DNA from: Saccoglossus kowalevskii
Taxonomy: Eukaryota; Hemichordata; Enteropneusta; Harrimaniidae
Assembly (NCBI RefSeq): GCF_000003605.2
Contig: NW_003129860.1
Location: 81,835 to 97,289 of the forward strand
Direction of reading: 5' to 3'
DNA length: 15,455 nucleotides
Part shown: piece after piece, positions 15,049-15,455 of the stretch
How positions within the stretch are numbered: position 1 is the first letter of the stretch
How the letters are laid out: the number at the start of each line of letters is the position of its first letter
Notes under the pieces: model-generated
Seen by the model: only the letters and a program-made list of their open reading frames with translations
Database searches by the model: none
Told to the model about the DNA's origin: nothing
Program-made: the position numbers and the translations under genes

Positions 15049-15439
15049 ATGGAGAACTACAGGGTATGTTACGTTCTTGATTTCGCTGCATTGTCATAAT
15101 ATTTGTGTTCGTTTTCATTTGAATTTTTTTTTACTTCAGTGTAATAACATATTCTCCCCGATTTCAGATAAAACAGCGACTAGGAAAAGGTGCACAGGGT
15201 GAGTACACAGGCGCCTTGTTGACCAGTCTGTCTTCCGGCGGACCCGGTACTGCTGCTTTCAATGTCGGATATTATCGATCACGTACAAATCGTTCACTCG
15301 ACGTTCATTTTCCGGATAATTTTTTATAGCTTTTTTGCCGCTTTATGGATATTGCATTTCTATTAACTTCCCTTTCATGACAGGAGCGGTATTTCTTGTT
15401 AATAACAGGAACGACGGACTTCAATATGTTTTGAAAAAG
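15049..15439 (+). CDS. protein kinase, N-terminal part (NEK-/STKLD1-like), cut by window end
   Basis: Coding exons are 15049-15063, 15168-15198 and 15384-15439, with GT-AG introns of 104 and 185 bp and matching phases (0, 1); the last exon ends at a GTACGT donor in phase 0. Joined, they give MENYRIKQRLGKGAQGAVFL followed by VNNRNDGLQYVLKK. GKGAQGAV is the glycine-rich ATP-binding loop (residues 10-17) and the lysine in YVLKK is at the position of the ATP-anchoring lysine, so this is the N-lobe of a Ser/Thr-type kinase. A kinase domain starting right after Met-Glu-x-Tyr is typical of NEK kinases and of STKLD1. STKLD1 is favoured slightly because it is a Surfeit-cluster neighbour in humans, but 34 residues cannot decide. 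The ATG has G at -3 and G at +4. Confidence 0.8.
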
Positions 15440-15455
15440 GTACGTAAAACTGCCT

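Overview
The window is nuclear DNA from an animal. Its genes are split by AT-rich introns with GT-AG borders (one GC-AG), starts lie in strong Kozak contexts, and introns hold MITE-like repeats and a LINE fragment. The proteins are clearly metazoan. The compact genes and style of repeats suggest a marine invertebrate, perhaps a hemichordate, amphioxus or lophotrochozoan, but the sequence does not settle the species.

Three genes can be read by joining exons; almost none of this shows as long open frames. (1) 523-9822, minus strand: a complete eight-exon SURF1 gene, encoding the 293-residue cytochrome c oxidase assembly factor of the inner mitochondrial membrane. (2) 9944-11868, plus strand: a complete four-exon PFDN6 gene, encoding the 130-residue prefoldin subunit 6. 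(3) 15049 to the window edge, plus strand: the first three coding exons of a protein kinase. It begins with a glycine-rich loop and the ATP-binding lysine, and it looks NEK- or STKLD1-like.

SURF1 and PFDN6 are head to head with only 121 bp between their start codons, so they must share a compact bidirectional promoter. It holds an ETS/GABP-type site abutting a DR1 nuclear-receptor-type site. The vertebrate SURF1 is also driven by a short bidirectional promoter, but its partner there is SURF2. If the kinase is STKLD1, which is a Surfeit-cluster neighbour in humans, the window preserves a piece of old Surfeit linkage with a different head-to-head partner.

Layout: 1-522 is SURF1 3' flank; 523-9822 is SURF1, whose introns hold a 157-bp tandem-repeat element, TACTGTAAAA-ended MITEs, a LINE-type 3' tail fused to a 21-copy pentanucleotide microsatellite, and CRE-like repeats. 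9823-9943 is the shared promoter. 9944-11868 is PFDN6, with a telomere-motif MITE in intron 1. 11869-15048 is intergenic, with a CTCF-like site, a LINE ORF2 3' fragment, a 14-bp hairpin and kinase promoter motifs. 15049-15455 is the start of the kinase gene.

I found no bacterial-type system, RNA gene or CRISPR array. The most interesting points are the switched bidirectional partner, a GC-AG intron in SURF1, a UGUA-rich array just upstream of an intronic AATAAA in SURF1, and the nested MITE.
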